Shown piece after piece: positions 36,068 through 49,445 of a stretch of DNA of 64,000 nucleotides. Position numbers and translations under genes: made by a program. Below the pieces are notes generated by a model, which searched no databases, was not told the DNA's origin, and worked only from the letters and a program-made list of their open reading frames with translations. This stretch comes from Anoplolepis gracilipes (lineage: Eukaryota; Arthropoda; Insecta; Hymenoptera; Formicidae): contig NC_132971.1 in assembly GCF_047496725.1 (NCBI RefSeq), forward strand, positions 7,034,001-7,098,000, written 5' to 3'. Numbering within the stretch: position 1 is the stretch's first letter; every line of letters begins with the position of its first letter.

Positions 36068-36634
36068 TATTTCTTCGCAATTCTATCGATAAATGGACAA
36101 CTAAAGCTAGAAACTTAACGTTTTCTCTCACATCTATGATTTACATCCTAACATATAAAACATGACCTCGTAGGAATCTCGTAGCTTAAAAAAACGGTCA
36201 TCTGGATGAACAACCAATTGGAACTTGTAACTTGGAACTCTGTAGAGAAAAAAGGAAAAACAAAGTAAGGGGGAAAACGAGGATGTGCGATATATAGAAT
36301 GCATAATGATAAAGAAAGACGAGAATGGGAAAAAAGATTGAAAGAGGGAGAAAGGAAAAAAGATAGAGGACAATTTTCATGGAGCAAATTGAACCAGAAC
36401 AGCAAACTAAAAACGAAGCGACCTCAGTACTCGAGACACCGCGCCTTCGCTCGCTTTATATTCGCAAAAATTCTCTCAATCATCCTCGTCCATGCGTTGC
36501 ATTATCACCGTCGTCTCTATTCGCTTATAGGAACTACCAGGGAGACAATCGGTTTTGAGTAGAAGGCGTCAATAATTGCAAGCGTGCACTTGCAAAATTG
36601 CAACATTACCAAAGAAAGGAAAACCATTCGAGCG

Positions 36635-36724
36635 GACGTTATATCCACATTGGTTCCAGTCGGATTCTGGCAGCGCAGACGTTATATCCACATTGATTCC
36701 AGGTGGATTCTAGCAGAGCAGACG
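36635..36724 (+). repeat. 43-bp tandem repeat, two copies plus a stub
   Basis: Units at 36635-36677 and 36678-36720 share GACGTTATATCCACATTG, TTCCAG, GGATTCT and CAG(C/A)G. They differ at only a few positions. A third copy starts at 36721 (GACGT) and stops. Confidence 0.85.
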
Positions 36725-36896
36725 TACCTGATTTTATTCTATTCATATGTAATCAGGTTACGTATTATTTTGGTATCTCCTATTGTCATCAAGATCGACA
36801 ATGAGATGTTATTAATTAGAGAGATGTGCGAGACTCGATCGTCGACGTCCTTCGTTCCATCATTTCCAGCGATAGAGGAATATTCTCGCACCTTAC

Positions 36897-36919
36897 AAAA
36901 AAAAAAAAAAAAAAAAAAA
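36897..36919. repeat. Poly-A, 23 bp
   Basis: Uninterrupted A run. Confidence 0.95.
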
Positions 36920-37044
36920 GATTTTGTGCTCTAAGAATATGCGCATGTGATAAGTAATGTGTTATAACGACGAAAGAATGGTTTTTTTTTATGTATAGTA
37001 ACATTTATATAAATTATATAAGGTATTGTTGCAAAACATATGTA

Positions 37045-37095
37045 GATATATATATATAAATAAATGTGTATATATACATATATATATATATATAA
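37045..37095. repeat. AT-rich imperfect microsatellite
   Basis: Interrupted TA repeats. Confidence 0.8.
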
Positions 37096-37232
37096 AATAT
37101 TATTGCTGCTTTAATTAAGTTAACTATTAATATAGTTGTTGGCGTTAATATTTTGATGACGTATTGTATGTACATATCAATTCTAATTTTCTCATTTATT
37201 TCATCTACATGTAGTCCGCAATAGTATATAAA

Positions 37233-38102
37233 GTGGAATAACTAAAACAACTAAAATCAGAATTGAATAATCCGACAGAATATAATGAGAATTATAAATA
37301 TAATGTTAGATTACTTGATTATCACAATTAAAAGGAGTAAGGGATAAATATTCGAAAAATTCCAAATAACTATTCTGATGTAGTTCATTTTGATTAGCTT
37401 ATTGTAAAATAAGCTACTTATTTTGACTAGCTTATTTTAAAATAGTTTATTTAACAGTTACATAATATTGTCGATTTTGAACGCGTTGTTCAATTTTATT
37501 TTAACGAATTTTTCTCGAAATAAAGCGCTTCTTATGTACTAAAAGCCTTTATTTATTTTTTGTTTTTTTTTGTTTTTTTTTATTGGTAAATAAATCGACT
37601 GTAACATATAGACAAATACTCTGGCCACTGGTTTTACACGCATAAACCGTCCTTCGTGAAATCAAGACGATTGTTTTCATCAATAAATTATTTCCTATCA
37701 TTAAATAAAATCATTCAATTTCTGAAAAGATTCGATTCTATTTTTCCAACACTTGAGGGAACAATTGTTTCTTGTCTTCTTCCTTTTCTTTAAATAAATT
37801 GACAGTAACAGTTTTACTCCTTTTAATTGTGTTAATCAAATAGTATAACACTTTACATTATAATTCTCATTATATTGTTATTCCACAAACATACGTGTAG
37901 ACATCTTATATTTGACGTTTAAATTTGAATTTTTACATGACTTTAAAGGACCAGAATTAGTTATAATTGTATTACTGGGAAATCGGTAATAATTACCGTT
38001 AATAATATCAATAACCGTGTCACTTCGTACAGATAGGTCAGGTTAAACCGAAAAGAAAAGTCATCTTGTATATTTGTATAGATAAATATAGAGATATAAG
38101 CT

Positions 38103-38149
<47 letters not shown>

Positions 38150-38530
38150 AGCTTTAAAATAAAAGGAATACACGTATATGCATTTCTCCGTAATAATGTT
38201 ATTAAATAAAAATTCAGCAGTTTATATTTCACAAGTGTGACGTGTAACATATATCTGTGTGCGATATATATTACTGTCAATTTATTTAAGGAAAAGGAGA
38301 AAAAAAAATGTTTCCTTCAAAAAGTGTTGAAAAAATGAAATTGAATCTTTTCAGAGATTGAATGATCTTATTTTAATGATAGCAATTCTTATTTAACGAT
38401 TAGGAAACAATGTAATGGTGAGAACAATCTTCTTAATTTCATCGGAGAATGGTTTATGCGTGTAAAACCAGTGGCCAGGGTATTTGTAATATATGTAAAA
38501 TGTGTATACAGTCGACTTAGTAAATAAATA
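37233..38530. repeat. Nested double inverted-repeat complex
   Basis: Two overlapping inverted pairs. Pair A: 37233-37341 with 37814-37886 (shared GTGGAATAAC, ATATAATGAGAATTATAA, CACAATTAAAAGGAGTAA). Pair B: 37587-37809 with 38271-38530 (shared TCGACTGTA, GGCCACTGGTTTTACACGCA, TCATTCAAT.TCTGAAAAGATTC, AAATAAATTGACAGTAA). The left arm of B lies inside A, and the right arm of A lies inside B. This suggests one non-autonomous element inserted into another, or a rearranged foldback. No coding capacity. Confidence 0.75.
38098..38154. repeat. AT-microsatellite centred palindrome
   Basis: Arms AAGCTTATATA (38098-38108) and TATATAAGCTT (38144-38154) enclose an (AT)n tract. It lies in the middle of the inverted-repeat complex of 37.2-38.5 kb. 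Confidence 0.65.
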
Positions 38531-38705
38531 AATAGAAAACAGAAACTCATTGTCTCTTTTTTTATTTTTCATTTGCGACTTTAAATCTTATTCTTCAACT
38601 TTTATTTGCGCGCTAAAAATCGACGATTATATATATTTTCTCAAAACTAAAATATTCTTATTTCATTATTATAATTATTCTTATTTCATTAGTATTATAA
38701 TTATG

Positions 38706-38709
<4 letters not shown>

Positions 38710-38761
<52 letters not shown>
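38710..38761. repeat. (AT)n microsatellite
   Basis: About 40 bp of uninterrupted TA followed by TTTATATATA. Confidence 0.9.
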
Positions 38762-38762
<1 letters not shown>

Positions 38763-39346
38763 ACGTCAACATTAGTAGACATTAATAGTTATTACTTTTA
38801 GTTATTTACTATTATTTACTATTAGTGAGTAATTACTTTCCGTTATCGAAATTGCAACATAATTCTTTCCTATTGACGACTTCTTCTCACCGTGAGCATC
38901 GTCATCGCACATGTGTTATTGTAATACTTATTCGTAAATCCTTGCATATAATATCGCGTAGGGTTTATCGCACGAAATTCTCACCATTTTATTGCGACTG
39001 ACTAACCTGACGATGAGCGAGTCAAAATATAATTCTTAAGTACTCATGCGGGTACTCAAATAATTTTTGTTTATGTACATATTTCTAAAAAAGAAAAAAT
39101 TTAAAAAAATTATTTTTTATTCTGACTTATTGTTAAACCTTTTATTTGAGAGAAAATATAAAATAATCTTTCATACCTGAGTGACTTTTTATTACACGAG
39201 TACTTAAGGATCCTTGATTTTTCCTTCCAAGAGAAGGACATATATTTCTGCGCTATTCGGTCCAAAACGTGGATGCTTCTGATGTTACATGCACACGAAA
39301 ATTAATAACAAGTCAGTAACGCTTGCGTGCGTATATGCATTCGATC

Positions 39347-39592
39347 ATTTTTTTAGAAGCGAGATAAACTTTGAGATAAATATTTTCGCCATAAAGTAAA
39401 TTAAAAATATTGAATAAAATTTCGGTTATTTATTTTGTAACATTTACGTGACATTCGAAGGAACGTCGAATTAACGTTTAATTCTATAATTTTTGGTGAG
39501 TTTTGTTTTACAGGTAATATTAATAAATATATTTATTAATGTTCTTTATTATAAATTTACTTTTGTATTTCTATTATTTTAATTATCGTGGT
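39347..39592 (+). repeat. Copy B: diverged direct duplicate of the SoxN 3' UTR end
   Basis: Lies about 6 kb downstream of SoxN in the same orientation. Order and spacing of the shared blocks follow copy A and include the AATAAA (39522-39527) and the trailing CTATTATTTTAA. No HMG-box or other SoxN coding sequence lies between the copies. Copy B is therefore a segmental duplicate of the 3' end, the last remnant of a dead tandem paralogue, or a repeat family that seeded both sites. Confidence 0.72.
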
Positions 39593-40362
39593 CGAAAGCA
39601 CTATACGCACGTATTTCAAGTCCGAGTCGTTGCTTGCTGTAACTGCGATTCAGCCTGTGATAAGACACCAAAAGTACAGTGCGTTTCGACGCGAAAGATT
39701 TGTATACGAAACGTGCAATGCTCCGTGTTGACTATTGTGCTCCTTATATGACGGTTACTGCTATTCATTTCATAAGAATTCAAAAAATAATATTTTATAA
39801 AAGTGCTCTTTCAAGACACAATTAGTTTATTTCTTCTTCATGTTATCTTTTTTCTATAAATATATTTTTTATGTATCTATTCAACGTACGAACGAATAAA
39901 TAATAATAAAAATATGTGAGATAAATATAATATATATACAATGCTTATTAATATATTTTTACACATATATTTCATAAAACTTACATTCTATAAAATATAT
40001 GAAATATGTAATTATATATATTTTTAAAATATATGTAGATAATATATAATATATTTTTCATATGTATATTCGATGTATATTTTAAAAACATTGTATTTTT
40101 CATATTTTTATTTTTTATTATGTACATATTTTTTTTTCTTTTTTTTATTATAAAGAATTATATTGTGTAAATTATATTTCAAATTCTTCTTTATCATTTT
40201 CTTGATTTTCGAAATTATTAAGATTGACTCGTGGATGTAGTAAATATAGATCAATCAGGAGAAAAAGTGAACTCTTTGGGTGTCCTTTCTTTCTTTCTTT
40301 ATCTTCCCATTTAAGATCGAATTAAAAAGAGATAGATACTTTGAAAAACTGCACTTTTTCTT

Positions 40363-40382
40363 ACACACACACACACACACAC
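40363..40382. repeat. (AC)10 microsatellite
   Basis: Uninterrupted AC. Confidence 0.9.
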
Positions 40383-40988
40383 TTGAATAGTAAACAGTAT
40401 CACACGCCATTATTAAAAAATATGCATATCTATATTTACTATATCTAGTAATATATTTAAATAAATAATATATTAGATAAATGATTATTAAGTAATATAT
40501 TTAAATGATTATTATCCATTAATAGCATTGATCTAGATCTAGATAAATGATCATTCGTTGAGGAAAAAAGAAATGATAATTATTTTTTTCTATTATATGT
40601 ATGTGTCCGAAGACGTTGTTAAATTTGCACTTCATTTTCGGGGCCAATTTGTTACCGCACGGGACAGTGTATTCGTGCAACTTACAATTAGCTTTTTTTT
40701 CATAAAAAAACATCCTGTTTCAGCAAGCAACATTTAGATTATTCTTGTAGTGAAACGAAGGGATATAAGTAAGGTATATGGGTTAAGTTAATTTTTAAGA
40801 TTGTTCATTTGTTTTAGGTCTCTTATTTGTTTTTGATTCTAAAACTTTTTCTTTGTGAAGCCGAATGTATGAACAATGTATATATAAACGATGATTGATA
40901 ATGAGTTAACGAAAAATATCGTGAATTCTGTACTGTACATATGCATTACGCGATATTTTAAGAGACGGTTTATTATACTATACATTAT

Positions 40989-40990
<2 letters not shown>

Positions 40991-41021
<31 letters not shown>
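40991..41021. repeat. (AT)n microsatellite
   Basis: Uninterrupted AT of about 31 bp. Confidence 0.9.
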
Positions 41022-41025
<4 letters not shown>

Positions 41026-41652
41026 ATGAAGATATATTGCACACATTAGTAATGTGTGTGTTTCAATTCCATTATTTTTCGTATCCGATATCTTGTCACG
41101 ACACACTAAATTTTTACCGTATTACTTTTATGTTTGTACGAAAATCACAACAATAAAACAGGAAAAATAATATGGTTGCATCGATAATGTTAGGATAATT
41201 ATAAATCGATGCATTTCATCGAAATAAAGGATGAAAATTTTGAGAGAATTTCATACATTATGCATTTTTTTAAACCTTATCTTACTTCCTTTTTTTACCT
41301 TTACATTTCTTTAATAATCATTAAAGTTCTTGCCGCTCTTATCAATCGTAAAATTTCTCATCGAACGAATAATCTTTCTGGACATGCGACGTACAGTTAT
41401 TATTTTTATATCAAATCTTTGATTATCCATCCACGAAATGAGTTATTTTACTTGCTAGGATATGCCGAGTGATGTGTTAAACTACTCGTATCACCATCTC
41501 CATAAACTCGCACGAACAAACACAATATGGACTAGCGCAAATGATTTTTCGTCACAAATGGGTTTTTTACTCTTCTCCCTGGCGAATTCGCTCGCGAAAT
41601 ATTTTGATAAAAAAATATGTATATAGTAGATATAATATGCCGAGAACGCGCG

Positions 41653-41690
41653 GTATATATATATGTATATATATATGTATATATATATAT
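41653..41690. repeat. Interrupted (AT)n microsatellite
   Basis: AT blocks split twice by GT, giving a 14-bp higher-order period. Confidence 0.85.
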
Positions 41691-41970
41691 GGACGAGTGG
41701 AGACATTAATTCGCGCCAATAAATATTCTCATCGTTCCGGCACATAAACCGCGGCGTTTGTCATACACACGCAGTCATTTCGGTTAAAAGGCATTCCCTC
41801 CGCCACTGAATGCAAATGCGAGTAGCTCGTTGTGCGTACCGCTAGGGTCTCTAAAGTGCTTTCAATTACGCGTTCCACCTAACGTTCCAACGCGCGAGGC
41901 GACGCGGCGCGATCCTCCGGAGGCCCGTTTTCCTATGTTTTACATAACCGGGATTTTCAAGTGTTTCACG

Positions 41971-41998
41971 CCCCCTCCCTCCTGCCCCCTCTCCACCC
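41971..41998 (-). other. G-quadruplex-type tract (minus strand)
   Basis: C tracts at 41971-41975, 41977-41979, 41985-41989 and 41996-41998, with spacers of 1, 5 and 6 bases. Confidence 0.5.
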
Positions 41999-42103
41999 TC
42001 GGAGGTACACACGTGTCGTGAGCGACGTGTCGGAAAGTTCGAACGCGAGCGAGGTGCGAGTTCGTTGTTATTTAATACCGATTACTTCTTCATCCGCTTT
42101 CGT

Positions 42104-42105
<2 letters not shown>

Positions 42106-42136
<31 letters not shown>
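42106..42136. repeat. Poly-T, 31 bp
   Basis: Uninterrupted T run. Confidence 0.95.
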
Positions 42137-43246
42137 CACCCCCTCGGTGACTTTCCGCGACGTTTGACTGGCGAGTGGTCGCGTTATACGAGCGAAAATT
42201 GTTTTCTCTTCTCACGATGTAATTGTCGTGTATGTATAAGGTATTTTGATTGCGTATATACATATATTGATCATATTTGTGTGTGCGTTTGAATAATCGT
42301 GTTTTCGTAAAGCTGTAAAATAAGGGAAACGAGGGCTTCCCCGTAAATGTCACAGACGTAGAACGACAATGCTCGCGCGGAGAGCGCAACTTACATAGGT
42401 AACATTTCTTTAAATATCCGCGTGCGTGCGTGTGCGACGATACACAACCGCGCACGATAACGTGAGATGGGCGACGTGGAGTTGATTTAACGACACTTGT
42501 TGCTCGCACAAAGTTGGATAATAATTTCAGGTCGCTTTCCCGGGTCGGTTTCGGGGAAACGACGCGTCCAAGCGCACGGCTGTACATCTTGTTCCATCGC
42601 GTCATCGTTTCTCTTACCTCTCGTCCAGCACGCGAGACTTTCCCGTTGTTATATATTATACGAACCGTTTTGTTACTTTGCGATATACTTTTAGCTCTAC
42701 GTCGTTCTCTGATTTCAAGTCTTCTCGCGAAATGCTAAATTACATTTACAATTAGATATCCCGCATATTTAAATATACGTTCCAACGAACAGATTAGATG
42801 GCTTGTAGAGGCAACAATTTAAACATCACAAATGTGGCGTAATCATTTACGGTTATAAACAGTCGTTATCCCATCGCAATGGGATTTTTTGATTTTATTC
42901 AATCTTACAGAAACTGTTATTAGTATAAATATATTAGCATGCCGAACATACGCGGTGTAATAACTATGTTTCCGTAACAAATGATCGTGGCGGTAATAGT
43001 AGCAACATAAAGTTGGCTTTGACACGCGATCAAATAACAAGTATGAAACCAACTCGAAGAGTTCTATATATAAGTACGTTTCCTTTTTCTTCAACGTCTC
43101 TCAAATTTTTTAAATATCATTATGTACATACAGTTGAACAATTCAGTTAAAAAATGATGCGTGTGTAAATTAATTAATTGATCGTAATTATTACAAATTT
43201 TTAATTCTAATCGCCAGTTTTTAGCGACTGATTAAGATTTGTTGTG

Positions 43247-43271
43247 TTTTTTTTTTTTTTTTTTTTTACAG
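43247..43271 (+). repeat. Poly-T (21 bp) ending in ACAG
   Basis: A 21-T run followed at once by ACAG has the shape of a strong polypyrimidine tract and 3' splice site. No exon can be supported downstream. Confidence 0.6.
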
Positions 43272-45743
43272 AATACCGTTCTCGTGTTATCTTTCGTCAA
43301 CTGAGGCGTTGACAAATCACAAATTATTTTGATAGCACAACGATCGCTCGACGTTCGATCGACTGATAGCATGACACTCGAAGGCCAGGTTCATTATCCG
43401 TCCGGGCAAATAAATAATATGTCAGAGGACACATTAGATACCGACAAGCACGTAAACACGACATAAAGTTGAACCGAAACATCACATTGAAGGCCAAGAA
43501 ACCTTTACAAGCTTTAAATTAAAGTAACCGAGGTTGTAAATCTGGAAAATATATTTTTATTTTTTGAATTTGAAAACTTTTTATGATGTAAAATATTACA
43601 TTCGTGTTTCATAGACATATTTAACAGGATATATGTTGACACATTTTTTTATTACTTACAATAGATATTATTCATGAAATAATTTATACAAGTGAAAGTA
43701 AATTTTTTTCCGATATGTAAAAATTATCGATTACCGGATAAATAATTTTTAATCACACTTCCGTTTCAAGATATAATGTCTTCACAATAATACCGCGTGT
43801 TTAATTTCTATATTGTTTATAAAATTTTTATATTGTCAATTTTATATTTGGCTGCGTTGCATAAATAAACGAATTACGCAGGGAGTATTGATTTATTTAT
43901 TTTAATTCCTAGTCAGTCTTTTTTGAAATTTCTCACGCAAGTGTGTGTATGTCGCGATCAAAATTTGTCTACGATAAAAGTATGGTGTTGTGTTGAAGGA
44001 TACAAACTACATTTGACTATTTGTAACAAAAACATGTGCTAAGAAAATATTCTCATAATGCAGCTATTATTATTTATACTTTTTATCCAAACTAATCTAT
44101 CATCTTTATTTATGCGCTTTTTATTATTAGTATTTATTATTTATTTTTACAATTATAAAGTATTGTTGAATGGATCAAATATTTTTGTTTGCAAAATTTC
44201 AATTAAATTTAATCTTAATTGCATGGTTAAATTATATCGTCTGAGTGAATATGGAAACATATAAAAAATTTCACTAAAGATCACCGGACTTTATACTTTG
44301 AACTTAATATCTATTTGCGTCTTACGATAAATCAATTTGCGGTGGGTTAGAGGAGAAAAATGATGAAAGAGGAGTCGCAAGAGTTCGCTTTGACGCCGCT
44401 GCGTTTTAGGGCTGCTTTAATCTCGAGCCGATCCCTCGGATCACGCGTGGGTACCTCCGCGCGAAACATCCCCTCGCGAGTTGCAATTTGTAAGGTATCG
44501 CGCACCTCGCCTTCGCTCTCTTTATCTTTCTCTCGCACTCTCTATATCGTATGGTTCCGCGCTGATCCGGTTAACCTCCGTCGCCCCTAAGTAAGATAAT
44601 ATTCACAGCCAATTACCTAAAACGCGCTCCTTATGGCATCATTCGGGTTATTGGCAGCTTGCCACTGCTGCCGATCGAGTATCCGGTGTGAAACGACCTT
44701 GTTATTAACGTTCAAGTAAGCTTCACCAATAAACCCCCTTACCTCGCTCGCAACGTAGGATCACAAGTCGAGATCGGTAACGTTCGATGATATTCGTTTT
44801 CGATCGAATAAATTCCCTCTCATGTGTCGAGAGAGAGAGAAGCAGCCTGCGTACAGATTAGCTTTCGCTTAAAGAAATTATTCCTTCGATATTTTCGCAG
44901 CGCATCAATTAGCCGACCGATACTGGTACATTTGTCAAAAACAACAGCGACGACAGTGACGTGAGATCGCAACGAGCGTGTACGAGGCTTATCGGGCTAC
45001 TTTTCATCGGTGGAAAAATCACGGCGCCGAGATAATAAGCTCGCGATTACCACCGGCATGGATCGAATACGATTTCTTACTCTGGGACGGGCGCGCCGAT
45101 CGAAAGATCTAACGGATTCATTAATCCATCTCGCTAGCGAGCGGGTTAACGAACTGAGAATTCCGCACTTGTTATCCTGAGTGACTTAAACGATCGCGTA
45201 TCCCCACCGTCGAGAGCCGTAACCGTGATAATTACTACGAACGTGGGTGAGCGAGCGCCCTTCTCCCTCTCTTTCTTTTTCTCCTCCTCATCTTCTTCCC
45301 GTCTTCGCGAAGATACGTCATGTACATTTTGCACCTGACGCCTTTTACTATCGAGTCTCCAAGTAATTGCTCCCGACAAATGGCACGTATTCTAAATTGC
45401 TGACAAAAATGAATAAATTGTTAACGAAAATATCTATTTTTCAAAAGAGATGTTACAAGAAATGCAATTATCATCAAAATTCTCATTAAATCTAGTTTTT
45501 ATGTTTCTAAAAATATTTCTGTTTACTTTTTGTATTATATGTAATGATCCTCATAGATTATGATCAAACTATTAATGACTCTATTAAATCATTCTTTAGA
45601 TGTAGTAATCGAACTATCAATTTTCAAATTAACTATGTATTTATACACTTATTGATGTTCTTTAGCGACGAAATGGATCTTTTTTTCTCCTCACCTTTTT
45701 CTTTCTTTTCTAGACTTTATATAATTGAAATAAATGAAATATA

Positions 45744-45861
<118 letters not shown>

Positions 45862-46217
45862 GTTCTGGAATACACAGGTTAGGCAAAAATGTAAAAAAAA
45901 TTGTAGCTAGAAAGAACGGCTCAAAGGCAGTTTCTCCTTCTGCTCCGCGTTTATGATATTAGCGATAGTTATGACGACGAATAGTCGACATCGAGAAATC
46001 CTGTCGGACCTTCCAATTTGTTAATTGGCACGATAACATATGCGCGCAGTGTATTCTGACAAATCGCAGCCGGTCTCTCTCTTTCTTTTCTCCGTCTCTT
46101 TCTTTCTTTTTTACCTTTATTGCGTATTCGCACGCATGATTAAGACACGTAATCACATACTCGTTCGTTAAGCAGACTCGAGCGAGCGTAGATCACTCGA
46201 ATCGAACTTTTTCTTCT

Positions 46218-46222
<5 letters not shown>

Positions 46223-46251
<29 letters not shown>

Positions 46252-46271
46252 TCTCTCGCTCTCTCTCTCTT
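46223..46271. repeat. (CA)n(CT)n compound microsatellite
   Basis: About 27 bp of CA, then CT/GAGA-type repeats reaching to about 30 bp before the TATA-like motif at 46303. Confidence 0.9.
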
Positions 46272-46302
46272 TTTCTTTTTTTCTCTCGCTTCTCCATAAC
46301 GC

Positions 46303-46386
46303 TATATAAGCACGTGCTGTAATTCTTATTCGCAGAGACAGATCGTGATAAAATTCAAAAAATGTCTGCGCCAAGTAATATTTCAG
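46303..46386 (+). promoter_or_regulatory. Candidate TATA promoter with short first exon of an unknown gene
   Basis: TATATAAG at 46303-46310 lies 31 bp before CGCAGA (A+1 at 46334), which fits the broad initiator BBCABW. A CA/CT-repeat block of GAGA-factor type lies just upstream. At 46362 an ATG with insect-like context CAAAAAATG opens a frame reading MSAPSNIS to a donor-like CAG|GTACTG (46386/46387). Unspliced, the frame closes after 21 codons at 46427. I do not recognise the peptide. All parts are motif-level evidence. Confidence 0.3.
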
Positions 46387-46427
46387 GTACTGCGAAAATT
46401 TACAAGTTCGTGCCCGTCAGCAGTTAA

Positions 46428-49400
46428 AAACGAAGGTAACACCTGCAAACTCGCCTGGAAAAAGATATACTAGGGATTTCAGAAATTTATTAATACATCG
46501 TTTTTATTCGCTCATTTGTACCGACGGTTGAACTTGGTCGCTAACTGCAAAATATTAAATAAAATGTACCTACGTCAGAGTAGTAATCATTGAATCCGCG
46601 AAAAAAAAATATATCGCTTTCAGATTCACGATAAAGATTTTTCATCAACTTTTTATAACGCTTTGATGCGAGGAAGAGGAAATAATTTTTGAGCGTTCAC
46701 AAGTTGAAGGAGAGGGTAGTCGCGAAAAAAAAAATGGTAGAAAGATGGCGAGGGGTGCAGTCGCGTCCGTCGGAGAGACGGCTGCTGCAAACTGGTCGGA
46801 CTAGCCTCCGAGTCAGTTTATCGCAAACAAATGGGTTACGCTTGTTCGACGCCGTATTTTTTTCGCCAGAATTTATCGTTTATTATTCCGCCAGCTCGGG
46901 ATGATATAGAGCCGTGTTTGCTCGTAATGGCGTTAATGTCGTTAATAGCACCACCGGTCCGAACCGAACCGTCAACCACCAGGAGCCTGGGCAAACCCTA
47001 AAACAAGTTCCTTATTTTATTTCTCTCGCTCCTTCTCCCGAATCACACACATTCATCTAACCGTATAAAATATATGGAAAAAATAAAATTTCACATTTCT
47101 CTACTTTAATCAATTGAAGACTTTTTATCGCGATTGTGAGAACAAGAAAAAGTAAAACAAATTATAAATAAAATTAAAAAATGATATCGTGCAAATAAAC
47201 TTTTTTCTTTCTTTTATTTACGATTTATTTGTGGAAGAGAATTTATTGGATTAACGACAAAGGTCAAGTTTAAGGGTTTAAGAGTACAGATTGGATATGA
47301 CCATCGACTTAATAATCACCCACTTCCTCGGCATGCGCGCGCTGTCGACCCCTTATATCACGCCGATCGCTTAACTCGACTTGACGCTAATGCGTTCTTA
47401 ATGCGACAAATTCGTCGCGGGTAAACACTTCGTAGTCGACCCGCTTCACGATCGCGGCCCTTTTCTCGATTCGAGAGATTGTCACAACGCGTCCTAGATA
47501 TAAATTTCACTGCCGTACGCTACTTTATTCCGAATCGACCACCGGCATGGATCTCTCCCGGTTACTCGAGGATCTTTCGATGCTTTAGAAACGCATGTGT
47601 CGGCGCGTTTCTACAGGGTTAGTGTTTCTACTAACGAGAATTGCGAGAGAGATTTGTATCGTGCGCTGAACATTTATGTACGGCCGTCAAAATAAGAGAT
47701 GCCGTTGTTTTATGAGCAATTTGGGAGCAATACGTCGCGCAGTTTCCCTGCATTAAAACGGTTTCGGTGTTTTTCTCATTTTCTTGCACGCGATGCCGAT
47801 TTAAGACTTTCGTCTTAAAGTCGCATGAAAAGTCAAGGCACGTAACACACGAGTCTCTCTATATTTTTTTTTCTTGAAGAAAACACACTTCCCTTTCTAC
47901 ATTTCCCCAAAAAATTAAAAAAAAATTTTTATTAGTCTTTTGATACAAGTTTCGATAGAAATTGTAGTCTTCTAAAATCGTAAACAATAATTTTGTTCAC
48001 ATAATTTTAGGATAGATTCCTATACGTTATACTTTAGTAGACGTAAACAGCTGCTCGCGATCGAGTTAATATTTATAGGCATTTGTCCGCCTTCATGTAC
48101 TTCGGTATGCGTTGTACGCAAATCAAGTATACGTAAATTACGTCAGGATGGACGTTAATTCATGCTGCGAGGGCCGTTAGAAGAGCAGTATCGGAAGTTC
48201 ATAAACACGAGATATTAAACGAGATAATAGACTTAATGATACCAATGATAAATTGTTTTTATATATATGTTTATTTTAAAATAATTATTTAATATAACGA
48301 TTACTCTATATAATTTTGATATCTGATCCGAGTCACGATTTCAGTTATCGTACGACGAAAGGTTATATTTCACTTTACCTTACGAGTTACTCGCGATATA
48401 AATTACACGAAATGTGATTTACGCACCGCGACGCACTCTGCTCGGAAATGGATAGTAAACTGCGCACCGGCGAGTTATCGCCACGACAACGGCGATCATT
48501 AACGAGCGATATCGAGGGAATTTATTGCGGCGCACATTGTACATATTGTAAACTTGTATTTACTTGTAGACAGGTCCGCGAGTTTACTCGATTATATTCG
48601 GTGACTTTTTATATTTCCGCGGTTACCGCGCAAGCTAAAATCACTCTCGAGATCTCTGAAATTAATTTCTCAACATAGCCGACAATCTCTTCTTTTATCA
48701 TAAACAGTGAATTAGTCTTGATTTTAGATATTTACAAACGGAGACGTGCCTTCCCCTCTCTTTCGTTTTGACAGAGAGATCGTCGCTATCTCTCACCCCC
48801 TGTTGTCCTAGTTCTTCCCTTTAGTCATTGCACGTTTATTGCGCTAACAAAGCACTTAACAATTATTTTCCGGCCGGTGATTTTTCAAGCCGCCGGTCAC
48901 TGATAACGACTCAGGTCCCGTCTCGCGTCAGCTGATAACCCACGGTGGTCGCGCGCGTGCAGAGGTGTATGTACGTACACGCTGAGTTATCGTCCTGGTG
49001 ACCGTGCATCGGGAACGAAAACGCTCGGCGTCGTTGCATTTGCGACGCCCGGCGTCTCTCTTAATGTACGATTCGCATGCGGCGACGAATCGGCCGCCGG
49101 GCTAATTTAACGCGATCGTAATCCGTCGTGATTTGTCTTAATTTTCGGTCCGCCCGCGGTCCCGCCCGCCTCGCCGGTCCTCTTATCGGCCCTCCCGCGC
49201 CGTCCGGAGTCGTTATAATGCCGTCACGCGTCGAGTTATCGCACGGGGCCCTATCCGCGCGGAGGGAGATCACGTCGGCGATTAGAATTTCGGGCTGCGC
49301 AGCCGTGGCTACTAATTTCGACTGCGATCCGCTATCTAATTCGTTACGTCTTTCGCGTTACAGGTGAGGTGACCATGTGTTTGACGTTTGATTATATAAT

Positions 49401-49445
49401 TGCGTAATAATAAGTTATAATGAGTTAATTAGAAGAATTAAAGTA
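46428..49445. other. Intergenic block
   Basis: CpG-rich patches at 46680-47000, 47320-47850 and 48030-49370 with AT-rich gaps. TACAG|GTGAGGT near 49365 is donor-like. No coding frame is supported. Confidence 0.55.

Larger units (their letters stand above)
33644..37232. other. AT-rich intergenic DNA downstream of SoxN
   Basis: Strongly AT-rich with few CpGs compared with the upstream side. Contains the possible MITE at 35889 and the 43-bp tandem repeat. No gene seen. Confidence 0.6.
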
